From Photobacterium malacitanum (GTDB lineage Bacteria; Pseudomonadota; Gammaproteobacteria; Enterobacterales; Vibrionaceae), in the NCBI RefSeq assembly GCF_900185615.1, contig NZ_FYAK01000001.1:1-64000 (forward strand): a DNA stretch of 64,000 nucleotides, written 5' to 3'. The position numbers were made by a program, and so were the translations under genes. Below are positions 26,361 through 37,800 of the stretch, piece after piece. How positions within the stretch are numbered: position 1 is the first letter of the stretch; every line of letters starts with the position of its first letter. The notes beneath the pieces were generated by a model. That model had not been told where the DNA came from and searched no databases. It was given only the letters and a program-made list of their open reading frames with translations.

Positions 26361-27134
26361 TTAGTGCAATATTTGTTGTAAAAAAAGTTGAGTACGATCA
26401 GATTTTGGATTATCAAAAAAGTCTTGTGGATTATTTTCTTCAATGATTTCGCCTTGATCCATAAAGATTACTCGATCAGCAACTTGACGAGCAAACCCCA
26501 TTTCATGTGTGACACATAGCATTGTCATTCCTTCATTGGCAAGTTCAACCATTACGTCCAACACTTCGCGTACCATTTCAGGATCTAATGCAGAAGTAGG
26601 TTCATCAAATAACATCACTTGTGGGTTCATGCATAATGAACGTGCGATAGCGACTCGTTGCTGTTGTCCACCTGACAGCTGACCGGGGTATTTATGGGCT
26701 TGATCTGGAATTTTTACTCGCTCCAAGTATTGCATAGCGAGCGCATTCGCTTCTTTTTTTGGCATTTTTTTTACCCAAATTGGCGCTAAGGTGCAGTTTT
26801 CTAATACTGTAAGGTGAGGGAATAGGTTAAAGTGTTGAAAACACATACCCACTTCTTTACGAATTAATTCGATATTTTTTAAGTCTCCAGTAATATCTTG
26901 CCCTGCAACTGAAATTTTGCCTTGTTGATGTTCTTCTAAATAATTGATACAGCGGATCATGGTAGATTTTCCTGAACCAGAAGGCCCGCAAATCACGATC
27001 TTTTCACCTTTACGCACTTTTAGGTTAATGTTCTTAAGTACGTGAAATTGACCATACCATTTATTAACATCCGCTAATTCGATAACCCATGGTGTATCAT
27101 CGTTATTGGCTGTGGTGTCATTAGTATTTTTCAT
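26361..27134 (-). CDS. aapP: General amino-acid ABC transporter ATP-binding protein (AapP)
   Basis: 257 residues. Walker [11 protein letters not shown]-loop in [12 protein letters not shown], signature [15 protein letters not shown], Walker [15 protein letters not shown] and the switch His in VTHEMGFA are all intact. It powers polar amino-acid uptake together with the two permeases and binding protein encoded upstream, and is the last gene of aapJQMP, 19 bases after aapM. Confidence 0.94.
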   Translation of the reverse strand: MKNTNDTTANNDDTPWVIELADVNKWYGQFHVLKNINLKVRKGEKIVICGPSGSGKSTMIRCINYLEEHQQGKISVAGQDITGDLKNIELIRKEVGMCFQHFNLFPHLTVLENCTLAPIWVKKMPKKEANALAMQYLERVKIPDQAHKYPGQLSGGQQQRVAIARSLCMNPQVMLFDEPTSALDPEMVREVLDVMVELANEGMTMLCVTHEMGFARQVADRVIFMDQGEIIEENNPQDFFDNPKSDRTQLFLQQILH

Positions 27135-27153
27135 TATGCAATCCTTGCTAATG

Positions 27154-28245
27154 TTAGTGTCCAGTATGTAGTTTATTTTCTAGATAGATACTGTATCTAG
27201 ACATACTAAAGCAAAAAATCCAGAAAACGAAAGCGACAAAAACATAGCTTTCAGTGGCAAAGCCTAACCATTCAGGATCACTGTTAGCGGCTTGTCCGAC
27301 CCCTAAAACATCAAACATACCAATAATAAGCACGAGACTGGTGTCTTTAAATAACCCAATAAAGGTATTTACAATTGAAGGTATGGTGATTTTTAATGCT
27401 TGCGGTAAAACAATCAGATAAGTTTTACGCCAATAGCTTAATCCTAATGCATCTGCCGCTTCATATTGGCCTTTAGGTATTGCTTGTAGCCCACCTCGAA
27501 TCACTTCAGCCATATAAGCAGCACTAAATAGTACGACGCCAATTAAGGCTCTAATGAGTTTATTGGTTTCTAACTCAGAGCTTAAAAATAGCGGTAACAT
27601 TACCGATGCCATAAACAAGACGGTAATTAATGGAACTCCGCGCCAAATCTCAATATAGACCGTACAAATACTGCGAATAATCGGCATTTCTGAACGACGG
27701 CCAAGGGCCAATACAACCCCAATAGGTAACGAGACCACAATACCCACAATGGCAATAACTAAAGTAATTAATAACCCGCCCCATAAATGGGTTTCGACGA
27801 TGGGTAATCCAGCAATACCACCGTAGAGTAAAAATCCGGCAATAAATGGATAAATATTTACAAAAAATAGCCAAATCCAACCACGATAAGGGGTTTTCTC
27901 ATAGGCAAGTAAAGTAATGAAAACAGCTAGGGTGGCGTAAAACAATTTTGGTCGCCATAATTCTGCACTTGGGTAAAAGCCAAACATGAACTGATCAAAC
28001 CGTACCTTAATAAAGGTCCAACATGCGCCACTTAATGTACAGGCTTCACGAGAATTCCCTTGCCAGTTTGCATTGATAAATGCCCAATCAACAATGCTCC
28101 AAATGCCAATAACAGCAAAGTAGCCTAAAATGAGGGTAATTATTGAATTAAAAAATGAAGAAAAAAGATGTTGGCGTAACCATCCTATAATGCCCACCGT
28201 ATTGGCTGGTGGAGGTAAATCAGGAAGAAATTGATGTTTATTCAT
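27154..28245 (-). CDS. aapM: General amino-acid ABC transporter permease (AapM)
   Basis: 363 residues with about eight membrane helices. The HisM/GlnP-type permease core lies in the C-terminal half, with the EAA loop [24 protein letters not shown]. The long N-terminal extension with extra helices is typical of AapM/BztC rather than of short His/Gln permeases. It lies two bases from aapQ. Confidence 0.93.
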   Translation of the reverse strand: MNKHQFLPDLPPPANTVGIIGWLRQHLFSSFFNSIITLILGYFAVIGIWSIVDWAFINANWQGNSREACTLSGACWTFIKVRFDQFMFGFYPSAELWRPKLFYATLAVFITLLAYEKTPYRGWIWLFFVNIYPFIAGFLLYGGIAGLPIVETHLWGGLLITLVIAIVGIVVSLPIGVVLALGRRSEMPIIRSICTVYIEIWRGVPLITVLFMASVMLPLFLSSELETNKLIRALIGVVLFSAAYMAEVIRGGLQAIPKGQYEAADALGLSYWRKTYLIVLPQALKITIPSIVNTFIGLFKDTSLVLIIGMFDVLGVGQAANSDPEWLGFATESYVFVAFVFWIFCFSMSRYSIYLENKLHTGH

Positions 28246-28247
28246 GG

Positions 28248-29441
28248 TTACCTCTCAACCAAGGCCATTTTTTTGTTATAGATATTCATTAGCAGAGATG
28301 TGATTAAACTTAAGCTTAAATAAACTGCCATTGTCATTGCGATAATCTCAATTGCTTGTCCCGTTTGATTTAGGGTGGTACCAGCAAAAACAGACACTAA
28401 ATCAGGGTAACCAATCGCCATCGCGAGTGAGGAGTTTTTAGTTAGGTTTAAATATTGGCTGGTAAGTGGAGGAATAATGATCCGCATTGCTTGTGGGATC
28501 ACAATTAATCTCAATGTTTTATTACGACTTAACCCTAATGCTTCTGCGGCTTCTGTTTGACCATGACTGATCGCATTAATGCCTGAACGAACAATTTCGG
28601 CAATGAAAGCAGCAGTATAAATACTTAATGCTAGTAGCAGTGCTGCAAGTTCAGGTAAAACAGTAATACCGCCGCTAAAATTAAACCCTTTAAGCGCAGG
28701 GTAGTCGATACTGATTGGTTTGCCTGCGATAAAAAAGGCCAGTAGTGGCAGTAAAATAATAATCGCGAGGCTCATGAGTAATACAGGCGATTGTTGGCCT
28801 GTATTTTGCTGTTTTTTGTTGGCGTAATACTGGTAGCCCATCGCAATAATAAAAGCAGCAATGAGAGCGAATAATATAATACCAGAGCCTTGTTCAAAAA
28901 TAGGGCTTGGAATCGATAATCCGCGTACATTAAGAAAAATACTATTGCCTAATTGTAAGCTCTGTCTGGGTGAGGGGAGAACCTGCAATACAGCAAAGTA
29001 CCAAAAGAAAATTTGCAATAATAATGGAATATTACGAAAAACTTCAATATAGAAAGCGGCAAAACGACTAACTAACCAGTTAGGAGATAAACGGGCAATG
29101 CCGATAATAAAACCTAAAATCGTTGCTAGAACTACACCGAGAACGGCAATTAACGCAGTGTTAAGTAAGCCAACTAAGAATGTACGACCATAAGTAAATG
29201 TTTCATCGTAATCGATAAGGGTTAAACCAATACCAAATCCAGCTTCTTGATTAAGAAAATCAAAACCTGTCGCAATACCACGGGTTTCAAGATTGGTTAA
29301 GGCATTATTGATGATGCTATAAAAGAAAAAAGCCAGTGCTGCAACTGCAATAACTTGAAAGATTACAGCACGAAAAGTGGGATTATAAAAAATATTTTGA
29401 TGGGGAGACCTTGTCTGTGATCTATTTGTGGGTGTTTCCAT
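28248..29441 (-). CDS. aapQ: General amino-acid ABC transporter permease (AapQ)
   Basis: 397 residues with about eight helices. The EAA loop TEAAEALGLSRNKTLRLIVIPQAM and the long insertion between the first helices fit AapQ/BztB. It would form the heterodimeric membrane channel with AapM. It is separated from aapJ by about 75 bases. Confidence 0.93.
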   Translation of the reverse strand: METPTNRSQTRSPHQNIFYNPTFRAVIFQVIAVAALAFFFYSIINNALTNLETRGIATGFDFLNQEAGFGIGLTLIDYDETFTYGRTFLVGLLNTALIAVLGVVLATILGFIIGIARLSPNWLVSRFAAFYIEVFRNIPLLLQIFFWYFAVLQVLPSPRQSLQLGNSIFLNVRGLSIPSPIFEQGSGIILFALIAAFIIAMGYQYYANKKQQNTGQQSPVLLMSLAIIILLPLLAFFIAGKPISIDYPALKGFNFSGGITVLPELAALLLALSIYTAAFIAEIVRSGINAISHGQTEAAEALGLSRNKTLRLIVIPQAMRIIIPPLTSQYLNLTKNSSLAMAIGYPDLVSVFAGTTLNQTGQAIEIIAMTMAVYLSLSLITSLLMNIYNKKMALVER

Positions 29442-29516
29442 ACAACATCCTCATATCCATTGAGATGTACAGAGGGAGCCATTACAGCTCCCTTTTATAA
29501 TTATTAAACGCTGTTA

Positions 29517-30548
29517 TTAACGAATAGGTGGGGCATATTGAATACCGCCTTCAGTCCACAAGGCGTTTAAGCCACGTTTAATTTTAAGTGGTGAATCAAG
29601 ACCGACGGTACGCTGGAAGCTTTCACCATAGTTACCCACTTGTTTAATGATTTGGAAACCCCAATCATCATTTAAGCCTAATCCTTTGCCTTTTGGCCCA
29701 TCAAGACCAATTAAACGGCGAATATTTGGATCTTTTGATTCTTTTTTCAGAGTATCGACATTGGCTGACGTGACATTGAATTCTTCAGCATTAATCATGG
29801 TAAATAGTGTCCAACGGACAATATTAAACCATTGGTCATCACCTTGACGAACCACAGGACCTAATGGCTCTTTAGAAATGATTTCAGGTAGAACAACAGC
29901 TGATGCTGGATCTTTAAGGTTTAGACGTAGAGCATATAAGCCCGATTGGTCAGTGGTAAGCACATCACAGCGTCCAGAATCAAAGCCTTTTGATGTTTGT
30001 GGTGCGGTATCAAAGACAACAGGCTTATATTTCATGCCATTAACACGGAAATAGTCGGCTAAATTAAGTTCTGTTGTAGTGCCTGATTGCACACAAACAG
30101 CAGCACCATCGAGATCTTTTGCACTCTTTATGCCCATGTCCTTTTTGACCATGAAGCCTTGTCCATCGTAATAACTGACGCCGGTAAAGTTGAGGCCAAG
30201 CGATGTATCGCGGTGCAGTGTCCAGGTGGTATTACGTGACAAAATATCAATTTCACCTGATTGTAAGGCAGTAAAACGTTCTTTTGCTGTGAGGGGGATA
30301 TATTTAACTTTGGATTTATCACCTAATGTTGCAGCGGCAACTGCTTGGCAAAATTCAACATCAAGACCTTCCCATTGACCTTTGGCGTTAGGGTTTGAAA
30401 ACCCAGGTAAGCCAGCACTGACGCCACATTGGACGTATCCCTGTTTTTTAACTTTATCAAGTGTGCTGTCGGCGGCATTTGCATTCATTGCAAATAGGGT
30501 GGCAGATGTAGCAAGTACAGCTAAGACACCTGTTATTTTTTTAGCCAT
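29517..30548 (-). CDS. aapJ: General amino-acid ABC transporter substrate-binding protein (AapJ)
   Basis: 343 residues. The start is MAKKITGVLAVLATSATLFAMNANA, a signal peptide, with AAGGAAGG eight bases upstream; an in-frame codon at 30596 is less likely. The mature protein begins with a family-3 solute-binding domain (LDKVKKQGYVQCGVSAGLPGFS). AapJ binds a range of L-amino acids in the periplasm. It heads the aapJQMP operon. Confidence 0.94.
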   Translation of the reverse strand: MAKKITGVLAVLATSATLFAMNANAADSTLDKVKKQGYVQCGVSAGLPGFSNPNAKGQWEGLDVEFCQAVAAATLGDKSKVKYIPLTAKERFTALQSGEIDILSRNTTWTLHRDTSLGLNFTGVSYYDGQGFMVKKDMGIKSAKDLDGAAVCVQSGTTTELNLADYFRVNGMKYKPVVFDTAPQTSKGFDSGRCDVLTTDQSGLYALRLNLKDPASAVVLPEIISKEPLGPVVRQGDDQWFNIVRWTLFTMINAEEFNVTSANVDTLKKESKDPNIRRLIGLDGPKGKGLGLNDDWGFQIIKQVGNYGESFQRTVGLDSPLKIKRGLNALWTEGGIQYAPPIR

Positions 30549-30743
30549 TAGTACCTTCCTTGTCTGGTCAATAGTAAAACTACGTTGTCTTAACATGTAA
30601 TACTATTAATAAGTAATTAACAATACATTAACAAGTACAAGTATAGAAAAATATATATAAAGGTCTAGTTTTGTTGGAAATAAATAGTGTTAGGTGATGA
30701 TTATGAGAGGTCAGACAATAAGATTTGTAATATCAGAGGAAAC

Positions 30744-30775
30744 AAAACCCAGCGTGATGCTGGGTTTTGTTTTTA
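30744..30775 (-). terminator. Rho-independent terminator of the OFA transporter gene
   Basis: AAAACCCAGC and GCTGGGTTTT form a ten-bp stem around GTGAT, followed by TGTTT on the minus strand, 20 bases past the stop of the transporter gene. Confidence 0.8.
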
Positions 30776-30788
30776 AGCTTAACCGTTA

Positions 30789-32012
30789 TTATGCGGTAGC
30801 AAGTTTTTTCTCTAGTGCCGCAGCATCTACTTTTTTAGTGATAATAGACAGTACAACAGCAACAGCAATCATTACCGAACACACTGTGTACGCTAGGGTG
30901 TAAGTACCTGTCGTATCAACGGCAAATGCCGCCACTACAGGACCGATAAAGCCACTTACGCCCCATGCTGTGTAAAGCACACCATAGTTAGCACCGTAGT
31001 TTTTAAGGCCATAGAAATCAGCAATAATTGATGGGAAAACAGCAAGTAATGTACCGTAACCAACACCCGCGACTGCAGCACCGATAATTAACGTGAACTC
31101 AGAGTCAAATGTCGCGAACATCACCATATTAATGCCTTGCATAACAAAAGCGATCATCAGTGTTTTTACGCCGCCAATTTTGTCTGACAGAATACCTGCT
31201 GCAACACGACCACCTGAGTTAAAGATCGCTAGAATAACAACAAGATAAGCTGCATCAGTGATGTTTGCTTGTGTTGCTGCAATTGAAGTGATGTTACCAA
31301 TGATCATCAAGCCCGCAGCTGAAGCAAATGCATACATTACCCATAGAGAATAAAATTGTGGCGTTTTTAGCATGCCACGCCAGTTAATATCAACAGGTTT
31401 ATCTGATTTCGCTTTATAACCAGCAGGAGTTTCTGGTACATAATCTGCTGGTGGGTTGTTAATGGTGAAAGCCAGTGGAACAGCAATAACCAATACCGCA
31501 ACACCTAAAACAAGGAAGCTAGTGTTAATACCATATTCAGCAATAAGTGCAGAAGTTAGTGGTGCTAAATAAACTGCAGCTAATCCAAAACCCGCCGCGA
31601 TTAAGCCGTTAACTAAGCCTTTTTTCGATGGGTGGAACCATTTCATCGCTGATGGACTTAAACATGCATAACCAAAACCGATACCACAACCTGTCATAAT
31701 ACCAAATGTCAGTACTAGCATCATCGGTGTGGTGGCAAAACTTGAGATGATCATACCTAAACCAACCATCACTGTACCAAGAATAAGTACACGACGTGGT
31801 CCCATGCGATCTTGCAAAATACCAGCAACTAATAGTGATAATGCAAAGGTAATAATAGCAACTGTATAAGGCAGTGATGCATCAGCATTAGACCAGCCTA
31901 AATCAACAACGAGTGCTTTTTTAAATACACTCCAAGCATAAAGGATACCCATACATAAGTTGATACAGAAACCCGCAACAAGGATCTGCATAGCTCGATC
32001 AAATTTTTTCAT
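30789..32012 (-). CDS. OFA-family MFS transporter
   Basis: 407 residues with 12 membrane helices. The N-terminal block CMGILYAWSVFKKAL, motif A-like QDRMGPRRV, and GFGYACLSPSAMKWFHPSKKGLVNG are typical of the oxalate/formate antiporter (OFA) family, which includes YhjX-type pyruvate-induced carriers. It may move a small monocarboxylate, but the substrate is not shown. It stands alone. Confidence 0.88.
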   Translation of the reverse strand: MKKFDRAMQILVAGFCINLCMGILYAWSVFKKALVVDLGWSNADASLPYTVAIITFALSLLVAGILQDRMGPRRVLILGTVMVGLGMIISSFATTPMMLVLTFGIMTGCGIGFGYACLSPSAMKWFHPSKKGLVNGLIAAGFGLAAVYLAPLTSALIAEYGINTSFLVLGVAVLVIAVPLAFTINNPPADYVPETPAGYKAKSDKPVDINWRGMLKTPQFYSLWVMYAFASAAGLMIIGNITSIAATQANITDAAYLVVILAIFNSGGRVAAGILSDKIGGVKTLMIAFVMQGINMVMFATFDSEFTLIIGAAVAGVGYGTLLAVFPSIIADFYGLKNYGANYGVLYTAWGVSGFIGPVVAAFAVDTTGTYTLAYTVCSVMIAVAVVLSIITKKVDAAALEKKLATA

Positions 32013-32233
32013 AGAAAACTCAATTAATTAATTCTTAGCGTTGTTATGGATGGTTGAAACAACAACGATAAGCGAATGATTTAGTGTAATGACTAAAGTC
32101 AAACTTTAGAAAGAGCGCGGAGTGTAACAACATCGAAAAAATAAGATATTGGTCAGACATTCCTTGTTACAAAACAGCCAAGAATAGCCAAGATAAATAG
32201 ATAATAAATGCAGAAATGTGTATATAAAAAACA

Positions 32234-32290
32234 AAAGGGGCAAGATAGAGAGCGCTACTTTTATTGTAGCACTGCCTATCTTACCCCTTT
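32234..32290 (-). terminator. Rho-independent terminator of gltS
   Basis: AAAGGGG-C-AAGATAG pairs with CTATCTT-A-CCCCTTT, two 7-bp stems with an internal mismatch, and is followed by TTTTGTTTTTT on the minus strand. Confidence 0.85.
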
Positions 32291-32314
32291 ATTTAAGGTT
32301 GGCTGCTTTAGTGG

Positions 32315-33541
32315 TTAGTGACCAAGAAAGCTAATGTATCCTTGAAGTACAAGCAGGTTGGTGATGTCAATAAAGAAAGCACCAACGATAGGCACAACCA
32401 TAAAGGCTTGTGGCGATGGGCCATTGCGTGACACTAATGAACCCATATTCATTACAGCAGTGGGTGTAGCACCCATACCAAAACCACAGTGACCACCGGC
32501 AATGATTGCGGCGTCATAGTTGCTTCCCATTACACGGAAAGTAACAAAATAGGTAAATAAACCTAATACAAGGGTTTGAACTGCAAGAATGATCAACATA
32601 GGCATTGCTAAGTCCATGAGCTCCCATAGGTGCAAACTCATCAGTGCCATTGCTAAGAATAATGATAAAGATATTGTGCCAAGTGCATCAACGGTTTCTT
32701 TATTAATCTTATAACACTTAGTCCCTTCACAGACATTAGTAATAAACACACCAATAAACAATGCATATACGAATTCAGGAATGCGTAATGCACTGATACC
32801 CAGGCCATCGATAAAGTCTTTAAAATGTGATGCACCAGCAACACAAACCAATAAAATAAATAATACTTCTATGGTGTTTTTAGACGTAATGCGGTCTTCT
32901 TCACGATCGCTATAAGTGATCAAATCAGGGTGTTCAATGTGATGATTACCACTTTCACCAAAATCAGACTTTAGCTTATGTTTGTTGATTAATCGTTGTG
33001 CAATTGGTCCACCGATAATACCACCCATGATCAAACCAAATGTTGCTGCCGCCATTGATAGCTCTAAAGTATTTAGACCGTAATCGGTAGCAAAAGTTTG
33101 TGACCAAGCTGCACCTGTGCCATGGCCGCCTGAAAGCGTGATCGAACCGACAATAAGACCAAGTAAAGGATCTAAGCCTAATGCCTTACTCATTCCTACA
33201 CCAACAGCATCTTGAATAATGATAAATACTGTTGCAATTCCTAAAAATAGAAATACGCGTGAACCACCTTTCATTAGTAGCTTGTAGCTAGCAGCAAGAC
33301 CGACAGTTGCAAAAAACATTTGCATCAACGTGTCTTGCATACTTAATTTGAAACTAATGTCATAGCCTTGAAAATGGAAAAAGGTAATAATAAAAGCAAT
33401 GACAAGTCCGCCAACAATTGGCTCTGGAATATTATACTTTCTTAAAATCTTGACTTTAGTATTAATAAAGTAGCCAAGAAAAAGCACGATTATTGCGATG
33501 AGCAATGATTCGAGCTCATTAACATGAATTGTTGTGTTCAT
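32315..33541 (-). CDS. gltS: Sodium/glutamate symporter GltS
   Basis: 408 residues with about ten to twelve helices. The repeats SGGHGTGAAWSQTF and GGHCGFGMGATPTAVMNM are the two reentrant-loop GGHGT/GxGATPTA blocks of the GltS family. It takes up glutamate with sodium ions. The gene is monocistronic and is preceded by a very long non-coding stretch. Confidence 0.95.
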   Translation of the reverse strand: MNTTIHVNELESLLIAIIVLFLGYFINTKVKILRKYNIPEPIVGGLVIAFIITFFHFQGYDISFKLSMQDTLMQMFFATVGLAASYKLLMKGGSRVFLFLGIATVFIIIQDAVGVGMSKALGLDPLLGLIVGSITLSGGHGTGAAWSQTFATDYGLNTLELSMAAATFGLIMGGIIGGPIAQRLINKHKLKSDFGESGNHHIEHPDLITYSDREEDRITSKNTIEVLFILLVCVAGASHFKDFIDGLGISALRIPEFVYALFIGVFITNVCEGTKCYKINKETVDALGTISLSLFLAMALMSLHLWELMDLAMPMLIILAVQTLVLGLFTYFVTFRVMGSNYDAAIIAGGHCGFGMGATPTAVMNMGSLVSRNGPSPQAFMVVPIVGAFFIDITNLLVLQGYISFLGH

Positions 33542-34402
33542 TTAAAATCTTCTTTTTTACTTCTTTGACGCTAATTTTAACTCCAAAAACACATTCTTAC
33601 CATATTGCTATTCGGGTGCTACTATGGTAGCAAGTTCTTGTTTTAAGCACTTATCTATTTAGATATTATTAAGTAGTCGTTTTTTTATATGGTTTATTGT
33701 TACATTTTTGTTGTTTTTTGTTAATTTTTGGTTTGTTTGTTGTTTTGACGTTTATTGGCAATTTAAATATTCCTTAGAAGGCGTTTTTTTACTTTCCTTA
33801 CGGCTGTTAGTTTTTAATAATCATAGTGTTATATTTTATTGTTGGTCTTTTTTTACTATAGGGTACAGCATTCCTTTTATTTAGAGGCTGTAATACAAAG
33901 GTTAAAATGAAAATTTAGTTGTCGAGAATGTAATATAAAAAAAAGTATTAATTCTCGTAATTTGAGAAATGATGGTTAAGGGGGAGTGCAGGATTGATTG
34001 GTTGTTGAAAAAAAAATATAAAATTAGCGAAAAAAGTTATTACACAGTGTTCAAAATAGTATTTTGAGGCTTTTTTTGCAATTATTAGCCATTAAATGTG
34101 AGTGATTATTTTATTATGGGAGCATATTTTAGAAAATATATTGCATTGAACTGCGATAAATAAGTTCAGATATAACATGTTGCTTATGAAATATTATCTC
34201 ATTGGGTGAGAATAATAACGCTACATTATTTTTCCATTTTTATAAGTGATGTAAGGAGTAGTGATTTTAAAATGGTAGCGATAACCTTAATAGTAACAAT
34301 ATAAGGTATCATTACTATTAAGGCTATGAAGTGGAAATAGTATAGTGTTGAAATAATACTGTGAGCAATTTTAACTATAAGATCTGCTCCGTGCGTAATA
34401 AA
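33542..34402. other. 860-base gene-free region upstream of gltS
   Basis: Very AT-rich, with no credible ORF. Visible structures: TGCTAC-TATG-GTAGCA (33617-33632), a perfect 12-bp inverted repeat CCTTAATAGTAA / TTACTATTAAGG (34285-34296 and 34312-34323), and TCAAAAT-AGT-ATTTTGA followed by GGCTTTTTTT (34051-34077), which looks like a plus-strand terminator without an upstream gene. A small RNA or a long gltS leader is possible. Confidence 0.45.
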
Positions 34403-34744
34403 TTATTCCGCGGCGTACTTTTTTAGCTTTAGGTCTTTTTTAAGTTGTTGAATATATGCAATACGATCGGGATCCGCTGGACGAGAATTATCTTGGCGTT
34501 GTTGTTGTGCTTGTGCCTCACTTGGCAGCACACAACGTCCACGAATACGTTGATGGTATTGTTTTGTTTCTTGCTCTGCGCGCAATGTGGCTAGTTCTTG
34601 TTCTTTTGCCATCGCTTCACGTGCTTTGCTTTGATCGGTTGCATCAACAACAGTATACGCATTGCGCTTTTGCATTCTATTTGGCTGTTGGCCAAATTGT
34701 TCCCGTTGCTTAATAAAGTTATCTAAGTGATCACTAAAACTCAT
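34403..34744 (-). CDS. Small hypothetical protein, Gln/Arg-rich
   Basis: 113 residues, hydrophilic, with high Gln, Lys, Arg and Glu and a predicted helical, perhaps coiled-coil, centre (about 35-65, REAMAKEQELATLRAEQETK). No signal, membrane segment or known motif is seen. The start MSFSDHLDNFIKQREQF is well placed. I do not recognise the family. It stands alone with its own promoter space on both sides. Confidence 0.65.
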   Translation of the reverse strand: MSFSDHLDNFIKQREQFGQQPNRMQKRNAYTVVDATDQSKAREAMAKEQELATLRAEQETKQYHQRIRGRCVLPSEAQAQQQRQDNSRPADPDRIAYIQQLKKDLKLKKYAAE

Positions 34745-34845
34745 TGTGACGTCCTACTCAGTAATCAAAAATCATCCACTTATAGTTAACAATAAAATGG
34801 CGTATAAGATTAATAATAAGCTACAACGTTGAATAAGAGAACCTA

Positions 34846-37800
34846 TTATATAATGTTATCTGGTATTTGTTGTTGCTGCGGCAAATATTGACGATTGAAA
34901 TGATCTCGTGTTAGTGGTTTATTGAAATAATATCCTTGCAATTCTTCAACGCCAATGCTCTCTAGGAAGTGAATTTGTTCAATATTTTCAACACCTTCAG
35001 CGACAACAGTTAAACCTAGATTATGAGCAAGATCAATAATAGCCTCAATGATAGTAATGCTATCTCTATTATAAGGTAACTCTTTTACAAACTCGCGATC
35101 GATTTTGAGGATGTTAATAGGGAAGCGACTCAGATAAGCGAGTGAGGAGTAACCAGTACCAAAATCATCGATAGCGATTTTAATGCCAATTTTTTTAAGT
35201 TCGATTAATTTTTGATAGGCCAATTCAATATCCGTCATTAATACACTTTCTGTTATTTCAAGCTCTAAATAGGCAGGGTCACAACCGGTTTTTTTTATTG
35301 CTTTAGTTAAAATTGCCGTGAGGTCAGACTCTAGTAATTGTTTTGCAGAAATGTTGATCGCCATACTAATAGCCAGACCTTGTTGATGCCATTGCTGAAG
35401 TTGATAACAGGCTTTTTCAATTAAAAAAATTCCCGCTTCAAGGATGAGGCCTGATGACTCAAGTAAAGGAATAATGTCAACAGGGGCTTGATAGTGGCCA
35501 TCTTTATCGCGCCAACGTAATAATGCTTCAACTCCTATTAATGCGTGTGAGTGTGCTAATACTTTTGGTTGATAGTAAAACTCATAGCGATCAGTATTAA
35601 TCGATTTACGTAGTTCGGATTCTAATTCTAATTTATGAGTTGTTTCTGCTTCCATTTCAGGACTGAAATAACAATATTGATTTTTTGATTTATCTCTCGC
35701 AGAGCTTAATGCAATATTGGCATTATTAAGGATTTGCTCTGCGGTTATCGCTGTATCTGTTTGGAATGAGATACCAATAACCGCAGATATTGAAATAAGT
35801 TTACTATCGTAACTAATGGGAGCCTGAATATTATTAAGTAGTCTTGTTGCTAAGTGAGTAATACTCTTTTTTTGTTGAACTGATTGAATAATCACGCCAA
35901 ATTGATTGTTATTTAATCGAGAAAGTAGATTTATATCTCTTAGATTTGAACGAATACGTTTTGATATAATGACTAAAATATTTTCGATATTATCATTACC
36001 TAATGAATCATGTAATTTCTTAAAAAGGTCTATTTCAATAACTAATACTGACACTTGTGATTGATTATTTTTAGCCTCTAATATAGTGTTATTTACTTCA
36101 GTAATAAACATAGTTCTATTAGGTAGTGCTGTTAATTGGTCATAATGAGCCAGATAGTGTAAACGATTTTCATAATTTATACGTTCAGTAATATCTTTGC
36201 TGGTAGATATATAGTTACTTATTCGATCATTTTCATCGCGTATTGGTGATATTGTGTTATCAAGATAATGAATAGTATTATCTGCATTTTTTTGAGAAAT
36301 AATACGTTGAATAGTTTGTCCTTGGTTTAACTTAGATTGAATGTCATCTATTTTTTCATTATCATTTATATAACGTTTGAAAATGGTTTTACTATTTAAT
36401 CCTATGATATCATTGGATATTTCACCAGTGCTTTTTTCATATGAGCTATTTACATATTCAATAAAGCCAAATTTATCAGTGATAATCACAGCTTCTTCAC
36501 TTTGTTCTACTGCACGCGATAATCCTTTTAATTTTTGTTCACGTTTGACCCAAGAGGTGACATCGATAATATGTAGCATGATATGGTCATCGTTATTATT
36601 AATTTTTGTGGCTATTATCTCTAAATGTTTAAATGGGGGCGTATTTATTTTTAATTGTATTTTTTTCTTATCATTAAATCCGAGTTCATCAATGCTTTTT
36701 AATAATCTTACAATATCTGTTTTGGTATTAATAGCTGATATGTGTGAAACGATATTTTTATAAAGAGCATCTTTTTTTAACTCTAAAATCGTGATGGCTA
36801 CTGAATTTATTGCTGTTATTTTACGTTTCTTATTGATTACGATAATACCAAAGTCCGTATTTTCTATTAAAGAATAATAGCGGTGAAGAGTTGTATTTCT
36901 GACACTGTTAATGCGACGGATTTCATTTTTTTGTTGATTTATATACCGTAGGGTTAACATTATGCCAATAGCACAAAGTATTAATGTCAGACAGATGATT
37001 GAATATTTATTAAATAGCTGCTGAATATATGTTGTAACATTACTATTTTGTGTTATTTCAGTTCCTGAAATTAATATCCATGGTGATAAGTTACCAAATT
37101 TAAAGTCAATGTTTGATTTTAATGGCTTTGATAGAAATAGAGGAGAGTAAGTATAAAGTATATTGTTTTTAATTATTTGATGGTGATTGTAACTTTGTAT
37201 TTTTTTCCATAATGCAAAGTGGCCATTCTTAAACTTTAGGACATTATTAAAAATAGAATTTTTATTGTTATCTATATTAATTAGCGTGTTACCGCTATTA
37301 TCGATAACCCAAAACTGCTGTGTTAATGGTTTATTATTTAAAAATGCTGTTAGTGTGTCTTTTTGTTCAATTTTAATAACCCATTGGTGATTATTAATTG
37401 TAATGTGCTGATAATATGCGATGTGGTTATTTTCAAGGGATAGGGCACTAATATAGGTCTTGTTCGGTGGTAGTGAAAAAGTATGATCTATATTGCTCAA
37501 TTCAGTGGTAGACAGTACGGGTTTATTATCTACAACAATATTTTCAGATTCTGGGGTTGCGATTATTTTTAAGCGATGACTATTCTTATAATCAATCAGA
37601 CTAATGCTATGAATATCAGGGTTATTTGTCAGTATATTATTGGTAAATTGAATAAAATCGTTACGTTGGCTAGCGGTCAGTATAAGCTGCCAATGTTGTT
37701 GGCGTAAATGAGTATTTAGTTGATTTAATTGGCTTATTGTATGTTCTATCTGCTGAGTAATATGCTGTTGTTGCAGTAATTGTTGTTGGCGCTGAGCTAT

